This document shows positions 8,676-18,023 of a stretch of 64,000 nucleotides of DNA, piece by piece. Under the pieces are notes generated by a model that made no database searches, was not told where the DNA came from, and saw only the letters and a list, made by a program, of their open reading frames with translations. Position 1 is the first letter of the stretch. Each line of letters opens with the position of its first letter. The position numbers and the translations under genes are program-made. Origin of the DNA: Paenibacillus ottowii (GTDB taxonomy: Bacteria > Bacillota > Bacilli > Paenibacillales > Paenibacillaceae); contig NZ_VIJZ01000004.1 of assembly GCF_006874425.1 (NCBI RefSeq), forward strand, positions 186,001 to 250,000. Direction: 5' to 3'.

Positions 8676-9758
8676 ATGGAACTGCAAAATAAGGCCCCTT
8701 GGGTGAGTTCCACTGAAGCGATTGATCATGCAGACACACCTGAGTCGTTAAGGCAGGCCAGGGTCGATTCTCAGAAATGGCTGCTGGCTTCCCAAGCCTC
8801 CGCTCCGTTATCAGACTGGTTACGAACGGCGAACGAAATGCATGACCGCATCGCGGCCAGAGCTGTACAAATGTGTGAAAAAGGGATGGTTGAGGATGGC
8901 TTCGGCCCTCCTCCCGTCCCTTACGCATTTATAGCCTTCGGAAGTATGGGGCGCTCGGAATCGACGCTGTGGAGTGACCAGGATAACGGTATGATTATCA
9001 GTGACCTAGTGTCTGCTGATAAAGAATTGTATTTTAGCGAGTTTGGCCGCAGAGTATCTGCGATGCTAGAGTATTTGGGATATCCCAAATGCGAGGGGAA
9101 AGTGATGTGCTCGGAGCCGTTGTGGCGCCGTACATTGTCTGGATGGCAAGAACAACTATCAAAATGGTCGGAGGATTTTGCCTGGGAGCCAATTCGTTAT
9201 CTCATTATCTCGTCTGACATGAGACATATCGCAGGCGAGGAGCAATTGTCTGTGGAATGGAAGCAAGGCTTTTATAAGTTGTTTCGTAAACATCCCGATT
9301 TGCCTTCAGCGGTACTTAGGAACACGGTAAGACATAAAGCAACCCTTAATATTTTAGGTCAGATCGTTACCGAGCGGTTCGGTGAGCATGCAGGCGATTT
9401 TGATGTGAAATACGGGTTATATATTCCGTTGGTGAACGCCGTCCGTTTTTTGGCATTGCAACATGGTGTGGAGGAAACTTCTACCCTGAAAAGGCTCAGG
9501 CGTCTCGCATCACTTGAAGCAGCACCGTTGCCTTTGCTTGATGCTTGCGAGCGAGCCTTTAGGATTGCGCTTCAGCTTCGAATGGCTACTCCCGCGAGAG
9601 AAAAGGATGGGTTGCTGATCAGTAATGGCTATCTGGCTGTCAAACCGTTGAAGCAAGGTAAAGGCTGGCATGAGCTGCGAGAGGCTCTTTCAACAGTACG
9701 ACGGCTGCATCGTGCGTTGCAAAGGCAGCTACGGTTTATGGAAGGGAGAAGGTCATGA
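8676..9758 (+). CDS. DUF294 putative nucleotidyltransferase
   Basis: A 360-residue protein with an N-terminal DUF294 domain, distantly related to the nucleotidyltransferase domains of GlnD and GlnE, and a C-terminal DUF294_C helical domain. The catalytic pattern is visible: Gly89-Ser90 in FGSMGRSE and Asp101/Asp103 in WSDQDNG. No CBS or cNMP domain is present, unlike many relatives. Start ATG 8676 follows GGAGGAG at 8661-8667. It lies 48 bp after the ammonium transporter and overlaps the exonuclease gene by 4 bp, so the three are likely one operon. The substrate is unknown. Confidence 0.82.
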   Translation: MELQNKAPWVSSTEAIDHADTPESLRQARVDSQKWLLASQASAPLSDWLRTANEMHDRIAARAVQMCEKGMVEDGFGPPPVPYAFIAFGSMGRSESTLWSDQDNGMIISDLVSADKELYFSEFGRRVSAMLEYLGYPKCEGKVMCSEPLWRRTLSGWQEQLSKWSEDFAWEPIRYLIISSDMRHIAGEEQLSVEWKQGFYKLFRKHPDLPSAVLRNTVRHKATLNILGQIVTERFGEHAGDFDVKYGLYIPLVNAVRFLALQHGVEETSTLKRLRRLASLEAAPLPLLDACERAFRIALQLRMATPAREKDGLLISNGYLAVKPLKQGKGWHELREALSTVRRLHRALQRQLRFMEGRRS

Positions 9759-10492
9759 AGGAACCGGCGCAGGGAGGTGGTTTCTGGAGTGCCCTCCGCA
9801 GAGGAGGAGTGCCGTCGGCAATCGCATCTGTAATGGGGGCTCCTACGGCCCAGCAGATGGCGTTTATTCGGTCCTTAACGCGGGAACAACGGCGTTCAGA
9901 AGTATTGCGTACCCCGCTGGAGCGTTTGGAGACGGTAGTTTTTGATCTGGAGACAACAGGATTTTCGGCTCAGCATGGAGATGAGATTTTATCATTCGGA
10001 GCGATTCGGGTTGTCGGGGATATGATTATGGAGAAAGAGCAGTTTTATACGCTTGTCAATCCACGGACGGAGATTCCTGAACACATTACTGAGCTTACTG
10101 GGATTACCCGGGAAATGACGGATGAAGCTCCGCCGCTTATGAATGGTCTGCATGATTTTATGTCCTTTGTAGGTGGGCGGGTGCTTGTAGCGCATGCCAG
10201 TGCTCATGATAAGGCCTTTTTAAATGCTGCGTTATGGAAAACATCTAAAGTTCAGTTAACTCATCGTGTACTAGATACCATGATGCTTGCCAAATGGCTG
10301 GAGCCACAGCAACACCAAACCTATAGTTTGGATGAATTGCTGGCCTTTCAATCCATTCCGATTGAAGGGCGTCATCATGCGTTAGAGGATGCGAAGATGA
10401 CTGCTAAGCTATGGGTGGCATATGTTCAGGAAATGCTGAAGCGTGATGTGACGAATTTGGCGGATGTCTACGCACACCTGAGCCATGCCTGA
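9755..10492 (+). CDS. DnaQ-like 3'-5' exonuclease (DEDDh)
   Basis: A 245-residue exonuclease-domain protein. Exo I is FDLETTG (Asp, Glu), Exo II is VAHASAHDKAFL (Asp), Exo III is HHALEDAKMTA (His, Asp), so all DEDDh catalytic residues are present. About 60 residues precede the domain and have no recognised fold. The ATG sits inside ATGA, shared with the upstream stop codon, so translation is probably coupled to the DUF294 gene. It resembles the epsilon proofreading subunit, but its place behind a transporter argues for a role in RNA or signal-nucleotide turnover. Confidence 0.85.
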   Translation: MKEPAQGGGFWSALRRGGVPSAIASVMGAPTAQQMAFIRSLTREQRRSEVLRTPLERLETVVFDLETTGFSAQHGDEILSFGAIRVVGDMIMEKEQFYTLVNPRTEIPEHITELTGITREMTDEAPPLMNGLHDFMSFVGGRVLVAHASAHDKAFLNAALWKTSKVQLTHRVLDTMMLAKWLEPQQHQTYSLDELLAFQSIPIEGRHHALEDAKMTAKLWVAYVQEMLKRDVTNLADVYAHLSHA

Positions 10493-10527
10493 TTCTGTAC
10501 AAGGTATAAATCTCTCACTACATCATT

Positions 10528-10567
10528 ACAGCAAGTTCGCGATTTTCGTGAGTTTGCTGTTTTTTTT
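10528..10567 (+). terminator. Terminator of the amt-DUF294-exonuclease unit
   Basis: Stem ACAGCAA/TTGCTGT extended by TCGCGA/TCGTGA, followed by eight T. Confidence 0.9.
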
Positions 10568-10663
10568 GCGACCTGTTCGGATTTAGAAGATTAGAGATGA
10601 GGAGAGTATGGGCATCCTATGGGAAGGATAAGGTCATTTAGACAAAAGGCAGGTGATAAGACT

Positions 10664-11290
10664 GTGAAAAGATTTCTTTTCATCCAAGCGATAATTGTGC
10701 TACTTGTGGTTAGTTCTTTATGGGGAATTATTGCAAACACAGCCTGTGCAGTAAGCCTGCCCGAGAAAAAGGTATCCTTGGCAGAGAAATATAAAGGTGA
10801 GAAAGTGCATGAATCTGAAAAGGATGTAGGGACTGAATTAGACGCAGTGGAGGTGATGAACAGAATTAAACCTGGGCAACAGCTTCCTTCTATGATTTTA
10901 AAGGGGTTAAACGGCAAGTCCTACGATGTAGGGGCTACGCGGAATAAAGCGATGATCCTTAGCTTTTGGGCTTCATGGTGCGATCCGTGCCGATTAGAAG
11001 CGCCTATGCTGAATGAATTGTATAGTAAACATAAACATGAGGTAGATGTATATGGCGTCAATGTAACCCGCTATGACCGGTTGGAGGATGTGCAGAAGTT
11101 TTCCCGTTCTTTGAACCTCAATTTTCCCATTTTACTGGATGAACAAGGAGCGTTGTTTGAAAAATTTGGAGGATCGGCTTTTCCGACTCATGTAACGATT
11201 GATGACCATGGACGGGTACGAGAAATTATAATCGGCATGCTCAGTGAACGAGAGTTGGAGGATAAAATAGAAGCACTTTCAAAAAAATAA
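10664..11290 (+). CDS. Membrane-anchored thiol-disulfide oxidoreductase (TlpA/ResA-like)
   Basis: An extracytoplasmic thioredoxin-fold protein. An N-terminal membrane segment (residues 3-22) is followed by a linker and an AhpC/TSA-redoxin domain with the active-site motif Cys106-Asp-Pro-Cys109 in WASWCDPCR. ResA proteins usually have CEPC, so assignment to cytochrome c maturation is not secure, and no ccd/res genes are adjacent. GTG 10664 is preferred (AGGTGA upstream, anchor at the very N-terminus); ATG 10619 would add 15 residues. Confidence 0.82.
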   Translation: MKRFLFIQAIIVLLVVSSLWGIIANTACAVSLPEKKVSLAEKYKGEKVHESEKDVGTELDAVEVMNRIKPGQQLPSMILKGLNGKSYDVGATRNKAMILSFWASWCDPCRLEAPMLNELYSKHKHEVDVYGVNVTRYDRLEDVQKFSRSLNLNFPILLDEQGALFEKFGGSAFPTHVTIDDHGRVREIIIGMLSERELEDKIEALSKK

Positions 11291-11333
11291 GGTGACTTTG
11301 GGGGCCGAGTAAACCTCCAATGTCACCTTATTG
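11287..11333. terminator. Terminator between the TlpA-like gene and cimA
   Basis: Stem AAGGTGAC (11289-11296) pairs with GTCACCTT (11322-11329), flanked by A and T stretches. It lies between converging genes. Confidence 0.8.
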
Positions 11334-11351
11334 TCTCATTGTAGTAGTTGA

Positions 11352-12968
11352 TTAGTGGTTAACTAATCCATGATGAGTAAGCTCTGTTTGTGCATTTTTT
11401 GGAGTTGGGGCTTCCAGCAATGCGTAACGGAAGCTGTCCAAGAGTGCTTCCCAGCTAGCTTCAATTACATTTTCGGATACGCCTACGTTACTCCAGACAT
11501 CCTCATAATTTTTGGACTCAATGAGCACGCGTACCTTGGCGGCGGTGGCGTCTTTTTCGTCGAGCACGCGTACCTTGTAGTCAGCCAAGTGCATGTCCCG
11601 CAAGGCCGGGAAATATTGTGAAAGGGCTTTGCGGAGTGCGTTATCAAGCGCGTTGACAGGACCATTTCCTTCAGCTGCAGTATAGACACTTGTCCCTGCA
11701 ACATTCAGCTTTAAAAATGCCTCGGAGACGACCGGTCTGCCCGCTGTTTTTTCTACCAGCACCTTAAAGGATTCGAAAGAGAACATTTCCTTCACTTCAC
11801 CGCCGGCTTCACGAATAAGCAATTCCAGCGAAGCATCCGCGCCTTCAAACTGATAGCCCTGATGCTCAAGCTCCTTAATACGACTAATGACACCGCGCGC
11901 CTCATCACTGGATGGATCAAGGGAGATGCCCAGTTCTTGCGCCTTGGATACAACATTGCTTTGTCCGGCCAATTCGGAGACCAGGACCCGCTGCTTGTTC
12001 CCCACCAGTTCAGGAGCGATGTGCTCATAAGTTCGTGAATCGCGCAGGATAGCTGACACGTGAATGCCTCCCTTATGGGCAAAAGCAGCATTGCCTACAT
12101 ATGGCTGGTTCACAGGCAGATTGACGTTGGCGACTTCGCTCACAAAACGGGCTGTATTGTGGAGTTGTTTGAGCTTCTCCGGATTTAGACAATCGTAGCC
12201 TAGTTTGAGCTGCAAGTTCGGGATGACCGAGCACAGGTTGGCATTACCACAACGTTCACCGTAGCCGTTTATGGTGCCTTGCACCTGCCTAGCACCTGCT
12301 TGAACAGCACTTAGTGAGTTGGCTACAGCCAATTCACAGTCATTGTGAGTATGAATGCCCAACTGTGACTTCGTTATCTGATTTTGCAGTGTAGTAACAA
12401 TTTCCTGTATCTCATGCGGTAGAGTGCCGCCGTTGGTATCACACATCACGAGCCAATCCGCGCCGGCTTCCTCCGCTTTTTTCATGACGGCAAGCGCATA
12501 CTCGGGGTTGTTTTTATATCCGTCAAAAAAATGCTCGGCATCAAAAATTACCTCCATGCCCCCTTGCTTTAAAAAGGCGATGGAGTCATAAATCATAGCC
12601 AGGTTTTCCTCCAGTGTTGTCTGTAAGGCGGTGTGTACATGAAAATCCCATGATTTACCGACCAGGGTAGCAGCCTGAGCGCCAGATTCCAGAATCCGTT
12701 GCAGATTCACATCCTGCGCTGCGATGCTGTCTTTGCGACGTGTGCTGCCGAAGGCGACAATCTTGGCCTGAAGGCCAAGTTCCTGTACCCGTTTGAAAAA
12801 TTCAATATCCTTGCTGTTGCTCCCCGGAATCCCGCCTTCAATATAGTGAACACCGAGATCATCGAGTTTTTTTGCGATTTTCAATTTGTCATCAGCAGAC
12901 AAGCTAATTCCTTCTCCTTGAGTGCCGTCTCGCAGCGTTGTGTCAAAGATAGAAATAGCGGTGGACAT
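11352..12968 (-). CDS. cimA: Citramalate synthase
   Basis: Condenses pyruvate and acetyl-CoA to (R)-citramalate, the first step of threonine-independent isoleucine synthesis. The 538-residue product belongs to the 2-isopropylmalate/homocitrate synthase family: FDTTLRDGTQGEGIS near the N-terminus, the metal-site HTHNDCELAV, GTINGYGERCGNANL, and a C-terminal LeuA-type allosteric domain. Start ATG 12968 follows a clear AGGAGG; the ORF extends upstream to 13025 without a ribosome site. Some family members were annotated as 2-isopropylmalate synthase, but the sequence is of the CimA type. The leader may fold into a pseudoknot. Confidence 0.9.
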   Translation of the reverse strand: MSTAISIFDTTLRDGTQGEGISLSADDKLKIAKKLDDLGVHYIEGGIPGSNSKDIEFFKRVQELGLQAKIVAFGSTRRKDSIAAQDVNLQRILESGAQAATLVGKSWDFHVHTALQTTLEENLAMIYDSIAFLKQGGMEVIFDAEHFFDGYKNNPEYALAVMKKAEEAGADWLVMCDTNGGTLPHEIQEIVTTLQNQITKSQLGIHTHNDCELAVANSLSAVQAGARQVQGTINGYGERCGNANLCSVIPNLQLKLGYDCLNPEKLKQLHNTARFVSEVANVNLPVNQPYVGNAAFAHKGGIHVSAILRDSRTYEHIAPELVGNKQRVLVSELAGQSNVVSKAQELGISLDPSSDEARGVISRIKELEHQGYQFEGADASLELLIREAGGEVKEMFSFESFKVLVEKTAGRPVVSEAFLKLNVAGTSVYTAAEGNGPVNALDNALRKALSQYFPALRDMHLADYKVRVLDEKDATAAKVRVLIESKNYEDVWSNVGVSENVIEASWEALLDSFRYALLEAPTPKNAQTELTHHGLVNH

Positions 12969-13041
12969 GAGGGACTCCTCCTTTGCGGGTTGCTCAGATT
13001 GGTGATGCTCTGCTTTTTTAAGCATGATTAGTTTAGTAAAT

Positions 13042-13079
13042 TAACGCTTAAAAACACGAAAGCGTTAGTTTGTCGTGTT
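13042..13079 (-). promoter_or_regulatory. Possible pseudoknot in the cimA 5' leader
   Basis: Read on the minus strand, two interleaved perfect stems are possible: AACACGA (13079-13073) with TCGTGTT (13059-13053), and TAACGCTT (13067-13060) with AAGCGTTA (13049-13042). The order 5'S1-5'S2-3'S1-3'S2 is that of an H-type pseudoknot with 5-, 0- and 3-nt connectors. A possible -10 TATAAT (13098-13093) would start transcription near 13086, putting this fold at the mRNA 5' end. Inference only. Confidence 0.4.
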
Positions 13080-13261
13080 CGTATGATAGTCGATTATAAC
13101 AACTAATGACTTCAAATGTAATATATATTTATCATTTTTAAACGCAAAACCTATATTTTTTATGTAAAATAGAAATAGTATGCAAGGGAACTCAAGTATA
13201 AAATCAAAGAACATATTTCTGATATGACGGTTGAATTTACAGTTAAAAAGAAGGGTCGAGC

Positions 13262-14542
13262 ATGAAAGATGTCAGTGCCTATTATCCAGTTGGTGGACGA
13301 GTTATTCTGCATGTGGATATGAACGCATTTTATTGTTCCGTTCATGCAGCGGAGGAGCCGGAAAAATATAAAGGATTGCCTACTGCAGTGGCTGGCAGCA
13401 GTGAGCTGCGCAAAGGTGTTATTGTAACCTGCTCTTATGAAGCACGACGATTGGGCATTTCAACAGGGATGGTTGTACAGCAGGCTCGCCGGATCTGCCC
13501 ACAGCTTATCGTGATACAGCCTGACTTTCATTTGTACCGTCGTTATTCCAAAGCATTTATGAGTATCGCTTACTCATATACACCTATGCTGGAAGCCACT
13601 TCAATTGATGAGTGTTACCTGGATATTTCTGGTTCCAAGCAGTTTGGAACACCTTTGGAAATTGCCGAGGAAATTCAGCGTCGGGTAGAGGAAGAGCTGG
13701 GCTTGCCCTGCTCGATTGGAGTAGCGCCCAACAAACTGCTGGCCAAAATGGCCTCTGATCTGAAAAAGCCACGCGGGATATCTGTTCTACGTTTACGTGA
13801 TGTACCCAACATTTTGTGGAACCTTCCATGTGGCCAATTGTTTGGTGTGGGGCGCAAAACGGCAGACAAGCTTCTACAACTAAATATTCGCACCATTGGG
13901 CAATTGGCCAAGGCAGATGAGCACATGCTGGTTAGTGTATTTGGTGTAACTGGTTCTTGGTTGAAATTGGCGGCGAATGGAATTAATCATTCTCCGGTCA
14001 GCACTGAACGGGAGCCAAACAAATCCATCGGTCACACAACCACACTGCCTTTGGACGTAGTAAAGTTGGAAGAAGCTCAAAGGGTGCTGCTTAACATTAG
14101 CGATCAGGTAGCCCGGCGGCTTCGACGACAGGGTATGTTGGCAGGTGGTATTCAACTGACGATTCGGACCCCAGATATGAAGACCTTCACGCGTTCTCAA
14201 GTCAGGAGTACGCCTACGGAAAGTGCAGATGACATATATAAGGAAGCTTGTGCATTGTATCGTCGCCACTGGGGAGAGAATAAGCCGGTGCGTTTGTTAG
14301 GGATTACGCTGCAGCAGCTCATTCCTAAGGAGGAAGCGGCTGTTCAATTAGATCTATTTGAATACCAGGATCAGCCTAAAAAAGAAAGCTTATTGAAAAC
14401 GATGGATGCGCTACGCGATAAGTTTGGTGAAAATGCAATTTTGACTGCGGGGATGCTGGGAGATGATCCTTCGGTACTGCTTCGTAATTCCAAGTTGCGC
14501 GGAACTTCGCTGCAAAAAGACAATTTACCTACTCCGGAGTGA
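13262..14542 (+). CDS. dinB: Y-family DNA polymerase (Pol IV type)
   Basis: An error-prone translesion DNA polymerase of 426 residues. Catalytic residues are visible: Asp19 in HVDMNAFYCSVH, with Tyr24 in the steric-gate position, and Asp116-Glu117 in SIDECYLDI. The helix-hairpin-helix region GVGRKTADKLL follows, then the little-finger domain. A beta-clamp motif QLDLF is at residues 362-366. The ribosome site is weak. I see no convincing LexA box upstream. It is transcribed divergently from cimA. Confidence 0.93.
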   Translation: MKDVSAYYPVGGRVILHVDMNAFYCSVHAAEEPEKYKGLPTAVAGSSELRKGVIVTCSYEARRLGISTGMVVQQARRICPQLIVIQPDFHLYRRYSKAFMSIAYSYTPMLEATSIDECYLDISGSKQFGTPLEIAEEIQRRVEEELGLPCSIGVAPNKLLAKMASDLKKPRGISVLRLRDVPNILWNLPCGQLFGVGRKTADKLLQLNIRTIGQLAKADEHMLVSVFGVTGSWLKLAANGINHSPVSTEREPNKSIGHTTTLPLDVVKLEEAQRVLLNISDQVARRLRRQGMLAGGIQLTIRTPDMKTFTRSQVRSTPTESADDIYKEACALYRRHWGENKPVRLLGITLQQLIPKEEAAVQLDLFEYQDQPKKESLLKTMDALRDKFGENAILTAGMLGDDPSVLLRNSKLRGTSLQKDNLPTPE

Positions 14543-14679
14543 ACATCGGCGCAGGTTATTGTTAGCATCAGTAATACATGTTATAAGCATTTTTTGCATG
14601 AAGGATAAAGGAAAATAATTTGTAATAATATTGGGTTTGTATTAATATGTGAATAGAATGCAAAAGCTGGTTTGTTTGA

Positions 14680-14946
<267 letters not shown>

Positions 14947-14969
14947 GTGTAGACTTCTTGGACAGGCAT

Positions 14970-15029
14970 AGCACCGCCAGTACCCTTCGCCGTATAACGG
15001 TGAAAGTATGCTGGCGGTGCTGTTTTTTT
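14970..15029 (+). terminator. Terminator after fer
   Basis: Long stem with GCACCGCCAG/CTGGCGGTGC as outer arms and seven T. Confidence 0.92.
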
Positions 15030-15106
15030 ATGTGCTGTCCATTAAGCCCATTTTGACCGATATACATAATAGTAAACAAGCAAGATTACCCGATTAGGAG
15101 GATCCG

Positions 15107-16537
15107 ATGGACCATTCGCCTCATCTTAAATCGTATGTAAAAAAGCACCCTGATAATAAAATGGCCTGGTATCTACTCGGTAAAGAGTATGAAAGCAGCG
15201 GTCAGGAGGGTAAAGCAAATTATTGCTTCAATCGTGCGGGGGAAGTGTTCGAAGCCTTTGAGCATAAACAGATTCCGGCAGACGTATGGATGGAATATCA
15301 GGATAAACTGGTTCAGATGTCCAAGGAGAAGGAGCGGAGAACCGCTCGAACACGCCACCTTTTAACTGCGTTAATGGTACTACTACTCATCTGGGTTCCT
15401 TCAGCCAACTCACCGAGCATTTCACCTAAGAGCGCATCCGTTCCATCCGGAACGGAGCATGCAGCAGTTGATCATGTCGAAGCTGCGAAAGCGGCCGCTG
15501 CAGATCCAAAGGAGAAGGCACAGAATGGTGAGCCTTATGCTGGTGGTGTGTTTACGGCTCAAGCCCGGCAAGGAAGTGGAGCTGGAACGGCGTTCACGGA
15601 ACTGTTGGCAAAGACGAGTCAAATGCCTTCCAAGATCACGGTGCTGGGCATGGAGCAGAGGGGGACATGGCTGATCTGGAGAGATGGTATGAAGCCGTTA
15701 CTAAGTGTACAGAACAAGGGAAATGGCGGATTAGCAGTTCAGTCTTACGACGCCGCTGCATGTGCTTGCAAGCCGCCAGATAGTGAAACCCTCCGCATAA
15801 CAGGTCTAAAGTGGGCTGCGGGACAAGAAGAGCTAGCTGTGCTGAATAGCGCCATGCGTGCTTTTCGCTCACAGCATCAACGTCTTCCGCAAAGCCTTGA
15901 GGAACTCACCCGAGATTTTCCCAGTAATACGATGTACGGTACGACTGACGGGATGAAGAAGGCTTTTACACCTTTACGCAATGTACTTGCTTCTTCAGGA
16001 CAGGGAACAGGGAAGACAGAAGAACAGAACACAGGCTCTGCGGCTGAAAATAGTCTATTGCTGGCATCTTCACTGCATGGACGGCCTTTTCTGGGGCAAC
16101 CGCTCCGAATTGTGATAGATAAATCCAGGCACAGGCTAGCATTGGTGAGTGGCAATATACTTATTCGCAATTATCCCATCGGTTTGGGCGGGGATAGAAC
16201 ACCGGAAGGAAAGTTTGTGATTACCGATAAAGTCGTAAATCCGAACGGAAAATCCAACGGTGAGTTTGGCAGCCGTGGTATGCAACTGTCTGCAACCAAT
16301 TATGCTATCCATGGCACGAACGAGCCAGACAGTATCGGCAAAAATGAGTCGCTGGGTTGTGTCCGCATGGGGAAGGAAGACGTGGAGGAGTTGTTTGCAC
16401 TCGTGCCTTCAGGTACAGAGGTGGTCATTGGTAACGGAGGACTGCCTGATCAAGTGCTTGTACCCGGTTCCCGATTTACGAGTGAGCCGCAGCACGACCA
16501 GACGAATCCCCGCAAAACCTATCACTGGCTAAATTAA
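15107..16537 (+). CDS. L,D-transpeptidase with cytoplasmic N-terminal domain
   Basis: A 476-residue protein with a YkuD catalytic domain at its C-terminus, which forms 3-3 peptidoglycan cross-links or attaches peptidoglycan partners. The motif is complete: His402 in IHGTN and Cys418 in SLGCVRM. Residues 1-75 resemble a helical TPR-type module (WYLLGKEYESSGQ...). A single membrane helix at about 84-100 (HLLTALMVLLLIWV) makes it a type II membrane protein with the enzyme outside. A long low-complexity linker rich in Ala, Ser and Pro connects them. AGGAGG lies ahead of ATG 15107. Confidence 0.87.
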   Translation: MDHSPHLKSYVKKHPDNKMAWYLLGKEYESSGQEGKANYCFNRAGEVFEAFEHKQIPADVWMEYQDKLVQMSKEKERRTARTRHLLTALMVLLLIWVPSANSPSISPKSASVPSGTEHAAVDHVEAAKAAAADPKEKAQNGEPYAGGVFTAQARQGSGAGTAFTELLAKTSQMPSKITVLGMEQRGTWLIWRDGMKPLLSVQNKGNGGLAVQSYDAAACACKPPDSETLRITGLKWAAGQEELAVLNSAMRAFRSQHQRLPQSLEELTRDFPSNTMYGTTDGMKKAFTPLRNVLASSGQGTGKTEEQNTGSAAENSLLLASSLHGRPFLGQPLRIVIDKSRHRLALVSGNILIRNYPIGLGGDRTPEGKFVITDKVVNPNGKSNGEFGSRGMQLSATNYAIHGTNEPDSIGKNESLGCVRMGKEDVEELFALVPSGTEVVIGNGGLPDQVLVPGSRFTSEPQHDQTNPRKTYHWLN

Positions 16538-16564
16538 CATTGTGATGCCACTGCTACTTGTTGA

Positions 16565-16711
16565 TTAACGGTTTCCTGCTTGTGCTAAAACAATGACCAG
16601 AACAATTACAATGATGAGTAGAACAAAGCTGACAGCGGTCCATACGATCGCTTTCTTGTTCACCTCATCCTTTTTCTTTTGCAGACTGGGTGGCTTGCGT
16701 TTGGTCTTCAT
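16565..16711 (-). CDS. Small single-pass membrane protein (48 aa), unknown
   Basis: A short gene read on the minus strand. ATG 16711 is preceded by AGAGGG at an 8-base spacing and the stop is TAA at 16565-16567. The product starts with a very basic region (MKTKRKPPSLQKKKDE) and continues with one hydrophobic helix of about 22 residues rich in Ile, Val and Leu, ending in AGNR. It lies between the transpeptidase and pyrD genes, transcribed against both. I do not recognise a named family. Confidence 0.65.
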   Translation of the reverse strand: MKTKRKPPSLQKKKDEVNKKAIVWTAVSFVLLIIVIVLVIVLAQAGNR

Positions 16712-16928
16712 ACAGCAATCCCTCTTTTCTTACGGGCTAAAGTCCTGTCTTACTATGTCCATTGTAAATGGTTTGATTATACATTTTCAATGACATCTCC
16801 ATGACAACTGAGTTGTTCTGATACTGGACCTCGCAAATTACTTTCTTTTTGGTATGGAAAAAGCTAAACTATTTTGTAGAGATGTTTTTTTAGGATTGTG
16901 CAAGGGTATAGAACGGAGTGGATGAATC

Positions 16929-18023
16929 GTGTTGTATCGAAGGATTGCGAAACCTGTTTTTTTCAAAATGAGTCCAGAGAGGGCCCATCATGTAGTCATC
17001 GACGGCTTAAAGCATTTGGGTTCACTTCCCGGTGGAGCAGCGACGTTGCGAGGGATGTATGGAGTCAAGGAAACGGAAGATCTTGCCGTTGATCTGTTTG
17101 GCATTCATTTTCCCAACCCGATTGGACTGGCTGCGGGTCTGGATAAAAATGCTGAAGCGGTTGCTGGTTTTTCTTCCATCGGGTTTGGATTTATGGAAGT
17201 AGGCACGGTGACACCAGTCGGACAGCCCGGCAATGATCAACCCCGTTTGTTTCGACTGCCTCCTGATGAGGCATTAGTGAATCGGATGGGCTTTAACAAT
17301 CTGGGTGCTGAGAGCATGGCCAAACGTTTGGCAGCCCTTAAACATCGACCTGTACCGGTTGCTGTTAATATCGGCAAAAATAAAGTTACGCCAAATGAGG
17401 ATGCCCATAAGGACTACGAAAAGTGTATTTCCGCACTGTATCCGTATGCGGATTTCTTTGTAGTGAACATTAGTTCGCCCAATACTCCGGATTTGCGAAA
17501 ACTCCAGCATGGCAGTGAACTAAAATCGTTACTGGAAGCGGTTCGGGCAGAGATGGGAGTTCAGGCGGAGAAGTATGGTGAAGCCAAGTCTGTATTGGTT
17601 AAAATTGCGCCGGATGTATCGGACGAGGAACTGGAATATATGACGGATGCGATTGCAGCCAGCGGAGTGGATGGCATTATTGCGACGAACACGACAATAT
17701 CGAGGACCGGTCTGACGCATCGAAATGCAAGTGAAACCGGAGGGTTGAGTGGCAAGCCGCTACGTGACCGTTCTACAGAGGTCATAGGACGGGTGTATCG
17801 TCAGACGGAAGGGAAGCTGCCTATTATTGGATCAGGTGGTGTTTTTACCAGTCGTGATGCCTATGACAAAATTAAAGCAGGCGCTAGCCTGATTGAAATT
17901 TATACAGCATTGATCTACGAAGGGCCAGAAGTAAACCGGGCTATACATGCCGGTTTGCGTGAGCTGCTTCGAAAGGACGGCTTTAGACACATTACCGAGG
18001 CTGTTGGTGCAACTCACAGATAA
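16929..18023 (+). CDS. pyrD: Dihydroorotate dehydrogenase, quinone type (class 2)
   Basis: Oxidises dihydroorotate to orotate in pyrimidine synthesis, passing electrons to quinone at the membrane. The 364-residue length, the N-terminal amphipathic extension and the active-site Ser183 in NISSPNTPDLRKL all mark class 2. This is notable because many Bacilli carry the class 1B PyrD/PyrK pair inside the pyr operon, while this copy stands outside. GTG 16929 has CGGAGTGG upstream. It is followed after 34 bp by the RelQ-like gene and may be co-transcribed with it. Confidence 0.94.
   Translation: MLYRRIAKPVFFKMSPERAHHVVIDGLKHLGSLPGGAATLRGMYGVKETEDLAVDLFGIHFPNPIGLAAGLDKNAEAVAGFSSIGFGFMEVGTVTPVGQPGNDQPRLFRLPPDEALVNRMGFNNLGAESMAKRLAALKHRPVPVAVNIGKNKVTPNEDAHKDYEKCISALYPYADFFVVNISSPNTPDLRKLQHGSELKSLLEAVRAEMGVQAEKYGEAKSVLVKIAPDVSDEELEYMTDAIAASGVDGIIATNTTISRTGLTHRNASETGGLSGKPLRDRSTEVIGRVYRQTEGKLPIIGSGGVFTSRDAYDKIKAGASLIEIYTALIYEGPEVNRAIHAGLRELLRKDGFRHITEAVGATHR

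Noticed and set aside
13205..13225. Possible LexA/DinR box upstream of the Y-family polymerase (GAACATATTTCT).
   Set aside because: Only one half matches CGAACRNRYGTTYC; four positions of the second half differ.
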